NCBI GenBank assembly: GCA_037385685.1
Contig: JARRMW010000044.1
Coordinates: 1 to 12,593 of the forward strand
Source: Sva-25 sp037385685
GTDB taxonomy: Bacteria > Pseudomonadota > Gammaproteobacteria > Chromatiales > Chromatiaceae
Direction: 5' to 3'
DNA length: 12,593 nucleotides
Each line of letters begins with the position of its first letter. The first letter of the stretch is position 1. Shown in pieces: positions 1-5,937 of the stretch. Under the pieces are notes generated by a model. The model was not told the DNA's origin and made no database searches. It saw nothing but the letters and a program-made list of their open reading frames with translations. Made by a program: the position numbers and the translations under genes.

Positions 1-1217
1 TCCTCGAAAACGCGCTGTAGCGGTGCCGGGATGGCCATCTCCTCGATGACGATACCTCCACGTCCCTCCTTGTCCCGCGCATCGATAATCCCGGTGATGG
101 TCGGGCCGACATGACGTTTGTCAAAAGGGATCTGGTCACTGGCGACCGAGTTCGATTCCATGTGCTGGTTGAAACCGGCGGCCAGCATGTCACCGTTGGA
201 GGAGAAGTGCTTTCCGAGTTCCGTAGAGAAACGCAATCGTTCTCTATCCTGGGAACGCAGGAGCAACTCGGTCGAGCCCAGTGAGCCGGCAGCAACGATG
301 ACGTAGCGGGCCTTGATCCTGAATGCGTTGCCCTGACGCTCGCGCAGCTTTCTTCGGGTATGCACGACATGGAGCGTCCATGAAGTCTCCTTGCCTTTCT
401 GATCCTTTTCGAGGCAAACGACGCTAGCGCCCGTGTAAATCTCCGCCCCCTTCTGACGGGCTTCTGCGAGCAGATTGGTATCCAGGGAGATCTTGGCGCC
501 ATGATTGCAGCCGCTCGCGCAGTCTCCGCAGAGCGTGCAGGCCTTGAGAGGAATGCCGGCGCTGGTCTCGACGCCATCCTGCATTGCAATCGTCACCGGT
601 GCCGCGTCGAATTTATCTCTGCCAAGTTGCTTGAGGGATTTGAACTTGGCAACCTTGGCGCAATCTGTGTGTTCTTCAATGGTGTTGTATTTGCCGGATT
701 GTCGAGCGCCAAGCAGCTCCTCGGCCTTGAGGAAATGTTTCTCGAGAACGGCGCCACCACGCAGCGCTCCAGGCCAGTTGCTGTCGAAAACGTCTGCCCT
801 GGGGCGCTGCATGACACCTGCATTGATGAGTGAGCCGCCGCCGAGTCCGTTCCCGAGCACGATGTTGAGATCGGCGCCGAGCCGGAAGTCGAAAAGCCCA
901 TCGAGACTGCCGGCAGCCTGGTCGCGTTCGGGGAGGGTAAAGCGCATCTCGGTCGGCGCTTCGGTCATGGATGCCGGGAAGGCTCCCGGGGTGAATTCCC
1001 GGCCGCGTTCCAGCACGCAGAGGGAGAGTGTTTTCCCATGCTGTTGCAAGCCAGCCAGACCTGCTGCAGCCACTGCGCCGCCATAGCCACTGCCAATCAC
1101 GACGATGTCAAATAACGCCGTTCGGGTTTTCCTGTTCTCGTAGATCAGGCTTTCCAGTCCCTTAGAGAGCCACCGGGTCTTGTTTCCAGGCACCCCGGCG
1201 CCTTCTGGAGCTGTCAT
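1..1217 (-). CDS. GMC-family flavin oxidoreductase (cholesterol-oxidase-like), 3' end beyond window
   Basis: The minus strand is open from an ATG at 1217 to the window edge: 405 residues seen, C-terminus missing. An FAD-binding Rossmann motif (IGSGYGG, residues 41-47) is followed by an acidic strand end (VLERG, 68-72). A second nucleotide-contact segment, GNGLGGGSLINAG, lies at 122-134. These are hallmarks of GMC oxidoreductases, which oxidise alcohols or sterols with FAD. Residues 227-237 read CTLCGDCASGC, a ferredoxin-like CX2CX2CX3C arrangement that I associate with a cholesterol-oxidase-like bacterial subgroup; bound iron-sulfur is inference. There is no signal peptide, so it is probably cytoplasmic. 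The start lies 3 nt after the kinase stop with no good SD, suggesting translational coupling. A GTG at codon 9 is an alternative start. The substrate cannot be told, and the catalytic His region is off the window. Confidence 0.85.
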   Translation of the reverse strand, partial: MTAPEGAGVPGNKTRWLSKGLESLIYENRKTRTALFDIVVIGSGYGGAVAAAGLAGLQQHGKTLSLCVLERGREFTPGAFPASMTEAPTEMRFTLPERDQAAGSLDGLFDFRLGADLNIVLGNGLGGGSLINAGVMQRPRADVFDSNWPGALRGGAVLEKHFLKAEELLGARQSGKYNTIEEHTDCAKVAKFKSLKQLGRDKFDAAPVTIAMQDGVETSAGIPLKACTLCGDCASGCNHGAKISLDTNLLAEARQKGAEIYTGASVVCLEKDQKGKETSWTLHVVHTRRKLRERQGNAFRIKARYVIVAAGSLGSTELLLRSQDRERLRFSTELGKHFSSNGDMLAAGFNQHMESNSVASDQIPFDKRHVGPTITGIIDARDKEGRGGIVIEEMAIPAPLQRVFE

Positions 1218-1220
1218 TAT

Positions 1221-3014
1221 TTATTGTTTATGAAGTTCTCGATAGATTGCATGGGTCAGTTCTTCTGACGAAACCGGCTTGTGCAGCAGCGTGATGCCTG
1301 TCTCTTTTGCAAGGTTGAGCCGGTCGGGTGCCGTATCGCCCGTGATCAGTAACGCCGGCAGTCCCGGATGGATTTCACGCACGGCCCGAATCGCCTTGAT
1401 GCCGTCATCATCATGCGCCAGGCGAAGGTCAGCGATGAGAATGTCCGGTTTGTTGTCACGCGCGCGTGCGATTGCATGTTCTGTTCCCTCGGCACTCTGG
1501 ACAGCGCATCCCATGTCCTTCAGGAGCGCCTCGAGTGCCGTGCGGACTTCGATTTCATCATCAATACAAAGGATGCGAACACCCTCAAGCGAGATGATTG
1601 GGCCTTTCTCAACGTGGCTTGTTTCCCGGTATTGGTACTTTGGTAGCCTCAGGGTAATCGCCGTTCCTACGTTCTCTTGTGAGGCCAGCTCGATACGGAT
1701 CCCGAGAAGATTGGTCAGCCGTTTGACGATCGCAAGGCCGAGCCCCAGCCCCTGTGTTCTGTCCCTGTGCGGATTGTCGACCTGGTAGAACTCGTCAAAA
1801 ATACGTTGCTGCTCACTTTTTGGAATGCCGCGCCCTGTGTCACGCACCGTGATCGCCCAGTCATTGCCATCGGACGCGAGTTCGATGCGTATATGGCCTT
1901 TCTCTGTATAACGCAATGCATTCGACAGCAGGTTCCGCATGATACGGTCGAAATGTTCGCTGTCAGTCATGACGTGCGCAGGTTGGTTGCCGACCAGCTC
2001 CAGATGCAGCTGCTTTTCAGCCGCCTCTGCGCTGAACTCCAGGCGAAGCTGTTCGAGATAGGCCTGCAGGTCGAGCGGGGCGGGATTGGCTTCCACGATT
2101 CCTGCATCGAGTTTTGACATATCGAGCAAGGTGCTCATTTGAGTGGACAGGTTCTCCACGGCAGTGTTGAGGTGAGACAGGATTTCTGTGGTCTCGGCAC
2201 TATGCTTGCGTCGCATCAGTGCGCCGGTGAAGAGTGAGAGCGCATGAATCGGTTGCCGGAGATCGTGGCTCGCGGAGGCCAGAAAACGGGTTTTCGCTTC
2301 ATTGGCAGAGACGGCGTCATCCAGAGCTTCCTGGAGCCTCTCGTTCATCTCTACCTGTTGGTTGCGGATCCGGAATGATTCGGTAAAGAAAGCGGAATAC
2401 TCCTTTGCAAGACCGACCAGAACCAGCCCGAGGAAGAGCATCAGCACCGGGATGCCGAACTGGATCAATATATTGCTACCCGGGACCGGGAACATCGCCC
2501 AGGCAATTGCCAGTGAAGAGATAACGGGCAGGGTAAATGCCATGTAAGTCCTGAGATGACCCGCAGTGGTTCCGACTGCGCCTGTCATGAGCCCGGCGAG
2601 TAACAATGTCTGTATGGAGCGCTCTGCCAGCGTAAATTCGGGAAAGAAGAGCAGGGAGGCGCTATGCACCAGGCCATTGGCAAGGCTCAACGCTACGGCG
2701 ACTGACATGCGCTGATTGATGTTGATGTCTTTCTTTGCGGGAAGCCGTGTGAGAGTCTTCCAGCGTATCGCAAGGATTGCCGTGAGGGTGATGAGCCAGA
2801 TTCCCCAGGTCAAGGCCGGGAAGTGGTTTGCTGCCATGCTGGCAATGATGATGTTAGCAATCAGGACGGGAGCAGGGACGCGCGAGGCCTGTGTAGAGAG
2901 TACCTTGAGGTATTCGTCTACAATCGTCTCGTCCTGCGTGCTGGCAGGATCCTCTCGTCGCTCTTCCAGATTCCCCATAGTGATCGTCAGGTCGTTCATT
3001 GTTATGCGGTCCAT
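1221..3014 (-). CDS. Hybrid sensor histidine kinase with C-terminal receiver domain
   Basis: 597 residues. The N-terminal part has about six hydrophobic segments (roughly 50-86, 103-124, 134-150, 155-178, 182-204), so the sensor is in the inner membrane and has no large periplasmic domain. A helical linker (205-240) leads to the dimerisation/phosphoacceptor box ASASHDLRQPIHALSLF with H250. The ATPase domain shows an N box (N361, N365), DTGRGI (392-397) and GLGLGLAIV (422-430). A receiver domain (about 479-597) keeps the acidic pair D485/D486, phospho-acceptor D529, T558 and K579, so both modules look active. The ATG at 3014 is preceded by AAAGG at a 6-nt spacing. No output domain or separate regulator gene is nearby, so phosphate probably passes to an unlinked partner. 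It shares a transcript with the downstream GMC oxidoreductase. The signal sensed is unknown. Confidence 0.93.
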   Translation of the reverse strand: MDRITMNDLTITMGNLEERREDPASTQDETIVDEYLKVLSTQASRVPAPVLIANIIIASMAANHFPALTWGIWLITLTAILAIRWKTLTRLPAKKDININQRMSVAVALSLANGLVHSASLLFFPEFTLAERSIQTLLLAGLMTGAVGTTAGHLRTYMAFTLPVISSLAIAWAMFPVPGSNILIQFGIPVLMLFLGLVLVGLAKEYSAFFTESFRIRNQQVEMNERLQEALDDAVSANEAKTRFLASASHDLRQPIHALSLFTGALMRRKHSAETTEILSHLNTAVENLSTQMSTLLDMSKLDAGIVEANPAPLDLQAYLEQLRLEFSAEAAEKQLHLELVGNQPAHVMTDSEHFDRIMRNLLSNALRYTEKGHIRIELASDGNDWAITVRDTGRGIPKSEQQRIFDEFYQVDNPHRDRTQGLGLGLAIVKRLTNLLGIRIELASQENVGTAITLRLPKYQYRETSHVEKGPIISLEGVRILCIDDEIEVRTALEALLKDMGCAVQSAEGTEHAIARARDNKPDILIADLRLAHDDDGIKAIRAVREIHPGLPALLITGDTAPDRLNLAKETGITLLHKPVSSEELTHAIYRELHKQ

Positions 3015-3018
3015 TGTG

Positions 3019-3034
3019 TACCTTTATAAAGGTA
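3019..3034. promoter_or_regulatory. Perfect 16-bp palindrome over the kinase ribosome-binding site
   Basis: TACCTTTATAAAGGTA is its own reverse complement and begins 4 bases upstream of the kinase ATG (minus strand). It includes the AAAGG Shine-Dalgarno. As DNA it could be an operator; as RNA it could fold into a hairpin that hides the ribosome site. Which of these applies is not decided by the sequence. The surrounding 136-bp divergent gap also holds a 5-bp inverted repeat (GCTAA/TTAGC, 3078-3095). Confidence 0.4.
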
Positions 3035-3198
3035 ATCGCCGGATCGCCTTATGCCAATTGGCCGAGTGGACAGTTTTGCTAAGCCGAAGTTTAGCTGCAA
3101 TTCGGGACATCCGGGCAATACAAAATCAACCGGTTCATTTCTAGACTTCCATGCAATTCCTTGAGAAAGCCGGCATGTTCGTCGGGAGTGAGTCGAAA

Positions 3199-3801
3199 AT
3201 GATGCAACCGAAACAGTTTTCATATGCAGCGGAGCAGGCCTCATCAGCAAGGCGCAAACAGTTCTCCGGGCATGTTGCAGAGGAGCTGAATGAACTGAGG
3301 AGCAGGCTTATCGCGTATTACGACGAATTCCCGAAAAATGATGCATTCCTGTGCGCTTTCGAGGAAGCCTTGTTTTTCACTCCCGATGAGGAACAGCGCG
3401 TCTATACTAGGATCCTCATGGAAGACACCAATACGCGCCTTGTCTTGCTCGGTCTGCATGAGTCGCAACCATTCCCCGTGCATGACCATGCGGGTGCGGC
3501 CGCCTGCCATGCGATCCTGCACGGATGCCTTCGTGTCAGGCATTACAGGGAAGCGGACTTCATTAACAGGGCCATGGTGAGACTGGAATGTGTTTCGGAT
3601 AGGCAAGCGAATGCTGGCGAACTTGACTATGTCGATCAGGAACGTGCGATCCATGGTCTTGAATCACTCAGCCAGCGCACCCTGTTGCTGAACTTGCAAT
3701 CAAGGCAGCTGGATAGCAAGGAGCGTCACTGGTATTTCCCGGCATCCATGCAGCAAAAAAACAAACAGATCTGGTTCAGGATCAGGCGCAAGCAGGATTA
3801 G
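3199..3801 (+). CDS. Cysteine-dioxygenase-like cupin (thiol dioxygenase)
   Basis: 200 residues from the ATG at 3199, chosen because GGGAGTGAG stands 6-14 nt upstream. An in-frame ATG at 3151 adds 16 residues but has no SD. The core matches the cysteine dioxygenase cupin: a strand rich in hydrophobics, then PFPVHDHAG with iron ligands H95 and H97. About 55 residues on comes AIHGLES with the likely third ligand, H152. The family uses a three-His Fe(II) site to add O2 to a thiol such as cysteine or 3-mercaptopropionate, giving a sulfinate. C103 lies six residues after the second His, one place off the cross-linking Cys of mammalian enzymes, so I do not claim the cross-link. No signal peptide, so cytoplasmic. 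It heads a run with the Sel1 and rhodanese genes, supporting a sulfur-related role. The exact thiol substrate is unknown. Confidence 0.75.
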   Translation: MMQPKQFSYAAEQASSARRKQFSGHVAEELNELRSRLIAYYDEFPKNDAFLCAFEEALFFTPDEEQRVYTRILMEDTNTRLVLLGLHESQPFPVHDHAGAAACHAILHGCLRVRHYREADFINRAMVRLECVSDRQANAGELDYVDQERAIHGLESLSQRTLLLNLQSRQLDSKERHWYFPASMQQKNKQIWFRIRRKQD

Positions 3802-3839
3802 AAGAGAAAACGCAAGACGCTCATCAAGAGGCTCATGTC

Positions 3840-4313
3840 ATGTCAGACAAGTATCAACATTCATCCAGCGTGAGGCAAAAAGCATACGCGATCGGCCGCC
3901 TGGCGACAGCTGCATCGCTCTTCTTTTCACTCGAATGTGTTGCAGCGAGAGATCTCGAGGCCGGTATCCAGGCCTATAGCAAGGGGCGTTTCGACAAGGC
4001 GTATCCGATCCTGCATCACCATGCTGATCTCGGTAATACAACGGCACAGATGTACCTCTGCAGACTCTACCAGCAGGGTGACGGAAAACTCGAAAATGCT
4101 GACCTTGCCTATCGGTGGTGCAAGCGTGCAGCCGCTGATGGTCTGGACGAGGCACAGTTCGAGCTTGGCATCATGTACCTCGAAGGGGTGGGTGCTGAGC
4201 AGGATGATGATCAGGCACTGGAGTGGATCTTTCGGGCTTCCCTGCAGGGGCACGAGCAGGCCGAGCGCCTCATGAACGAGATCCTGCAGGGTGGTTTTTC
4301 CATTGGTTGCTAG
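3840..4313 (+). CDS. Exported Sel1-repeat protein
   Basis: 157 residues. AAGAGG stands 9 nt before the ATG, and the gene starts 38 nt after the dioxygenase stop. After a polar first 20 residues, a hydrophobic stretch (about 21-33) ending near VAA (34-36) looks like a signal peptide, so the protein is probably periplasmic. The rest is made of Sel1-like (TPR-related) helical repeats. Repeat one spans about 49-82 and repeat two about 85-121 (AYRWCKRAAADG, then AQFELGIMYLEGVG). A shorter third repeat covers about 122-145 (ALEWIFRASLQGHEQA). Such repeats hold other proteins together rather than catalyse. The partner is unknown; the rhodanese encoded 13 nt downstream, also exported, is a natural candidate by position only. 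There are four cysteines (C33, C74, C94, C157), one of them in the signal region. Confidence 0.85.
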   Translation: MSDKYQHSSSVRQKAYAIGRLATAASLFFSLECVAARDLEAGIQAYSKGRFDKAYPILHHHADLGNTTAQMYLCRLYQQGDGKLENADLAYRWCKRAAADGLDEAQFELGIMYLEGVGAEQDDDQALEWIFRASLQGHEQAERLMNEILQGGFSIGC

Positions 4314-4326
4314 GCGAGGTATTCCC

Positions 4327-4950
4327 GTGAAAGCCGGAAACAGTATTTCAGTTCCAATGCGCTGTATGGCACTTTGCCTGGTCAGCCTGATGATCGCAGG
4401 TATCGCCTATGGCGATACTGCTCAGACAGTGCAAGCGGGCGCTCTTCCCGCCAAAAAAACAACGCCGCAACAGCTCTATCTCACATCGCAGCAGGCTTAT
4501 GACATGGTTTCTGCTTCTCCTGAAGAGGGCCTTTTTATCGATATCCGCACGCGTTCAGAGGTGACATTCGTCGGCATGCCGGAGCAGGTGGATTTCAATA
4601 TCCCGTTCATGTTCGAGGGTGACTGGCAAGAATGGGATGATGAGAAGGAGACCTACAAGCTTGCCTATAACAAGGACTTCATCTACAGCATTCGCAAGGC
4701 GATCGAACACAAGGGATCCGGCAAGGACAAGGAAACACGCATCATCCTGATGTGCCGGTCGGGCAAGCGCAGTGCGCAGGCAGCGCGGATTTTACATATC
4801 GCCGGGTATCGAAATGTCTACACGGTCGTCGATGGCTTTGAAGGCGACAAGCTGAAAAGTGGCGAGAAGGCAGGGCAGCGTCTTGTCAATGGCTGGAAAA
4901 ACAACGGTCTGCCCTGGAGCTATCGTCTGGACAGGGAAAAGCTGCTGTGA
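4327..4950 (+). CDS. Exported single-domain rhodanese-like protein
   Basis: 207 residues from a GTG at 4327, which has GCGAGG about 7 nt upstream, 13 nt after the Sel1 stop. A GTG at 4291 would overlap the Sel1 gene and has no clear SD. Residues 11-29 (MALCLVSLMIAG core, ending AYG) form a signal peptide, so it should be periplasmic. The rhodanese domain covers about 50-200: FIDIRTRSEV near 70-79, then the active-site loop CRSGKRS with catalytic C143, then VDGFEGD (168-174). Rhodaneses carry sulfane sulfur on this Cys and pass it to thiols or cyanide. The six-residue loop after the Cys fits sulfur transfer rather than phosphatase activity. It is the last gene of the three-gene run and is followed by about 1 kb without a protein gene. 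Confidence 0.9.
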   Translation: MKAGNSISVPMRCMALCLVSLMIAGIAYGDTAQTVQAGALPAKKTTPQQLYLTSQQAYDMVSASPEEGLFIDIRTRSEVTFVGMPEQVDFNIPFMFEGDWQEWDDEKETYKLAYNKDFIYSIRKAIEHKGSGKDKETRIILMCRSGKRSAQAARILHIAGYRNVYTVVDGFEGDKLKSGEKAGQRLVNGWKNNGLPWSYRLDREKLL

Positions 4951-4976
4951 TCAGTCTGTCCCGCTGGTTCATTAGC

Positions 4977-5133
4977 AGCAACAGCTCCAGGATGGATTGA
5001 AAGAAATGCAACAAACCATGGCAGAGGCATTGCTGCGGCTGTTGCTTCCCGGGCTAAACGATCGTTTAGGCCATGAGGGCAATAGGCTGTACTGGATCAC
5101 GGCGCTAACATGAATCGGGAGGTAAACCTACCG
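4977..5133. repeat. Cluster of inverted repeats downstream of the rhodanese gene
   Basis: Three dyads lie in this stretch. AGCAACAGC at 4977-4985 pairs with GCTGTTGCT at 5038-5046 (9 bp, long loop). The sequence at 5051-5072 is a 22-bp near-palindrome with one mismatched pair, and its perfect 16-bp core CTAAACGATCGTTTAG is at 5054-5069. CGGGAGGT at 5116-5123 faces ACCTACCG at 5126-5133 (7 of 8 pairs). None is followed by a T-tract, so none is a classical rho-independent terminator. The central palindrome is the best operator-like candidate. No coding potential is evident between 4951 and 5230. Confidence 0.45.
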
Positions 5134-5231
5134 ACTCAAACTGTCACACAAAGATCATTAAAAGATCTCATGACAGGACAGCATGTATAGCGCCTGTAAA
5201 AAAGGTTAACGCTTGGTTTGCTACTGTTCGG

Positions 5232-5456
5232 CCTTGCCGTAGTCGATGTGTTTACCTCTCGGCACATCAATCGATAGCCGATCCTTCTCAGGGAAGTGGC
5301 AAGGGCGACAGGAAAGCCTGCCGGCACGGACTGCCGGTTAGAAAACAGGGACGTTATGCAGGAAGGAATGCTCAGGAAGAGTCTGTGTCTGCAATGGAGT
5401 AACAGGGGGTTGCCGGGAGATGATGGTCATGGATTGCCACCATCTCCCACTTTTTC
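5232..5456 (+). ncRNA. Candidate CsrB/RsmZ-type small RNA (GGA-rich, CsrA-binding)
   Basis: No protein gene fits here, yet the plus strand is highly structured and ends at a strong terminator. Ten GGA trinucleotides fall in 142 nt, starting at 5292, 5311, 5328, 5349, 5361, 5365, 5375, 5396, 5416 and 5431. Most sit in CAGGA, AGGGA, ACGGA or ATGGA contexts, and several in predicted hairpin loops. CCGGCA/TGCCGG (5321-5337) exposes CGGAC. CTC/GAG (5371-5381) exposes AGGAA. TGCAG/CTGCA (5357-5361 with 5389-5393) can enclose others. A 5' domain is closed by CCTTGCC (5232-5238) with GGCAAGG (5298-5304) and contains GATGTG/CACATC (5245-5268). Repeated GGA loops plus a terminator are the hallmark of RNAs that sequester CsrA/RsmA. 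I found no clear GacA box or sigma-70 promoter, so the 5' end is approximate. A different regulatory RNA remains possible. Confidence 0.55.
5415..5455 (+). terminator. Rho-independent terminator of the candidate small RNA
   Basis: GGGAGATGATGG (5415-5426) pairs with CCACCATCTCCC (5437-5448) with 11 of 12 pairs, followed by AC and then five T (5451-5455). The loop contains ATGGA. On the opposite strand there is no T-tract, so it acts for plus-strand transcription. An outer pair GTAACAG (5399-5405) with CTGTTAC (5458-5464) could enlarge the structure. It lies about 480 bp before urtA, so it is not a terminator of the urt operon. Confidence 0.8.
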
Positions 5457-5591
5457 TCTGTTACCAGGCACCTCATAACAGCGTCTTCCTGCGGAATCAC
5501 ACAATACCTTTCCCGGATAATTCGAAAAAACTACCCGCTTCTCTTTGACGCATCTCTCCACTGATCATCTTTGTGCATGACAATCCCTGCC

Positions 5592-5608
5592 AGCACCGCA
5601 TTCGAGCA
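5592..5608. promoter_or_regulatory. Weak NtrC-like site
   Basis: GCAC (5593-5596) is followed after 7 bases by GAGC (5604-5607), one mismatch from the GCAC-N7-GTGC core of NtrC sites. It lies 19 bp from the stronger site, about two helical turns, an arrangement suited to cooperative binding. Confidence 0.35.
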
Positions 5609-5610
5609 TT

Positions 5611-5627
5611 CGCACTCTTGTGGTGCG
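5611..5627. promoter_or_regulatory. NtrC-like enhancer site upstream of urtA
   Basis: CGCACTCTTGTGGTGCG carries both half-sites of the NtrC consensus, GCAC-N7-GTGC, exactly. It is centred about 255 bp upstream of the start point predicted from the sigma-54 promoter, a usual distance for a sigma-54 enhancer. NtrC, phosphorylated under nitrogen limitation, would loop to the promoter. Confidence 0.6.
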
Positions 5628-5849
5628 CGCCCTGGTGCGTTCATGCCACGAGCTTGCCGCATCGGCTTGTGACACGTTCATTCCCGGTAAAGTGATCGAC
5701 TGATCAGGAGCGTAACGAAAAAGTTTTTCGGCTTCTTGCATGAGACCGGCAGCCGTCATCATTTCCTGATGAAACAGCTGGTTAAATGAAACATGTCATG
5801 ATCCGTCTCCTGTGAAAGCAAGTCAGCAGGATGTGTGACTGAAAATGTT

Positions 5850-5865
5850 TGGCACGGCAATTGCT
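5850..5865 (+). promoter_or_regulatory. Sigma-54 (RpoN) -24/-12 promoter of urtA
   Basis: TGGCACGGCAATTGCT matches the consensus TGGCACG-N4-TTGCW at every fixed position, preceded by the favoured T. The GG (5851-5852) and GC (5863-5864) are 10 bp apart, as this sigma factor requires. The expected start point is near 5875, giving a leader of about 62 nt before urtA. With the upstream NtrC-like sites this indicates nitrogen-limited expression of the urea operon. Confidence 0.88.
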
Positions 5866-5882
5866 ATGACTATGGGCACGGC

Positions 5883-5903
5883 GACAGGATCCGAAATCCT
5901 GTC
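5883..5903 (+). promoter_or_regulatory. Hairpin in the urtA 5' leader
   Basis: GACAGGAT and ATCCTGTC form a perfect 8-bp stem with a CCGAA loop, about 8 nt from the predicted transcript start. It has no T-tract, so it is not a terminator. It may protect the 5' end. The left arm contains ACAGGAT, and the urtA Shine-Dalgarno downstream reads CCCAGGAG (5923-5930). These are two CAGGA motifs of the kind CsrA binds, so a post-transcriptional role is possible but unproven. Confidence 0.45.
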
Positions 5904-5937
5904 TGCACAATTTCAAGACTAACCCAGGAGTCAACAG

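Larger units (their letters stand above)
5457..5849. other. Non-coding upstream region of the urt promoter
   Basis: No credible protein gene. Apart from the NtrC-like sites listed separately, it holds a short inverted repeat with A/T arms (CGAAAAA/TTTTTCG, 5716-5730). It also holds a TCATCA/TGATGA dyad near 5755-5775. The length between the activator-like sites and the promoter (about 230 bp) fits DNA looping by an enhancer-binding protein. I did not find a convincing IHF site. Confidence 0.5.

Noticed and set aside
4977..5046. Terminator for the dioxygenase-Sel1-rhodanese run
   Set aside because: The 9-bp arms are 52 nt apart and there is no T-tract, so I listed it only as an inverted repeat.
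5281..5360. Resemblance to a c-di-GMP-I (GEMM) or guanidine riboswitch around AAAGCC and ACGGA
   Set aside because: The GEMM core (GCAAACC, GAAA tetraloop, GACGCAAAGCC) is not present in order. The guanidine-II double ACGR hairpins and guanidine-I core are also absent, and no gene starts directly after the terminator.
5296..5478. 60-codon open frame from a GTG across the GGA-rich region
   Set aside because: It runs straight through the terminator hairpin and T-tract, has no convincing start context, and the translation shows no recognisable pattern. The RNA structure explains the region better.
5565..5762. Possible 65-residue minus-strand peptide in the urt upstream region
   Set aside because: No Shine-Dalgarno, no recognisable motif, and it overlaps the NtrC-like sites. 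Control DNA is the simpler reading.
5690..5800. Hammerhead-ribozyme-like fragments (CTGATCAGG...CGAAA and CTGATGA...GAAAC)
   Set aside because: The first lacks the conserved CUGANGA. In the second, stem II would be only 3 bp and is not adjacent to GAAA, and no matching stems I and III are seen.
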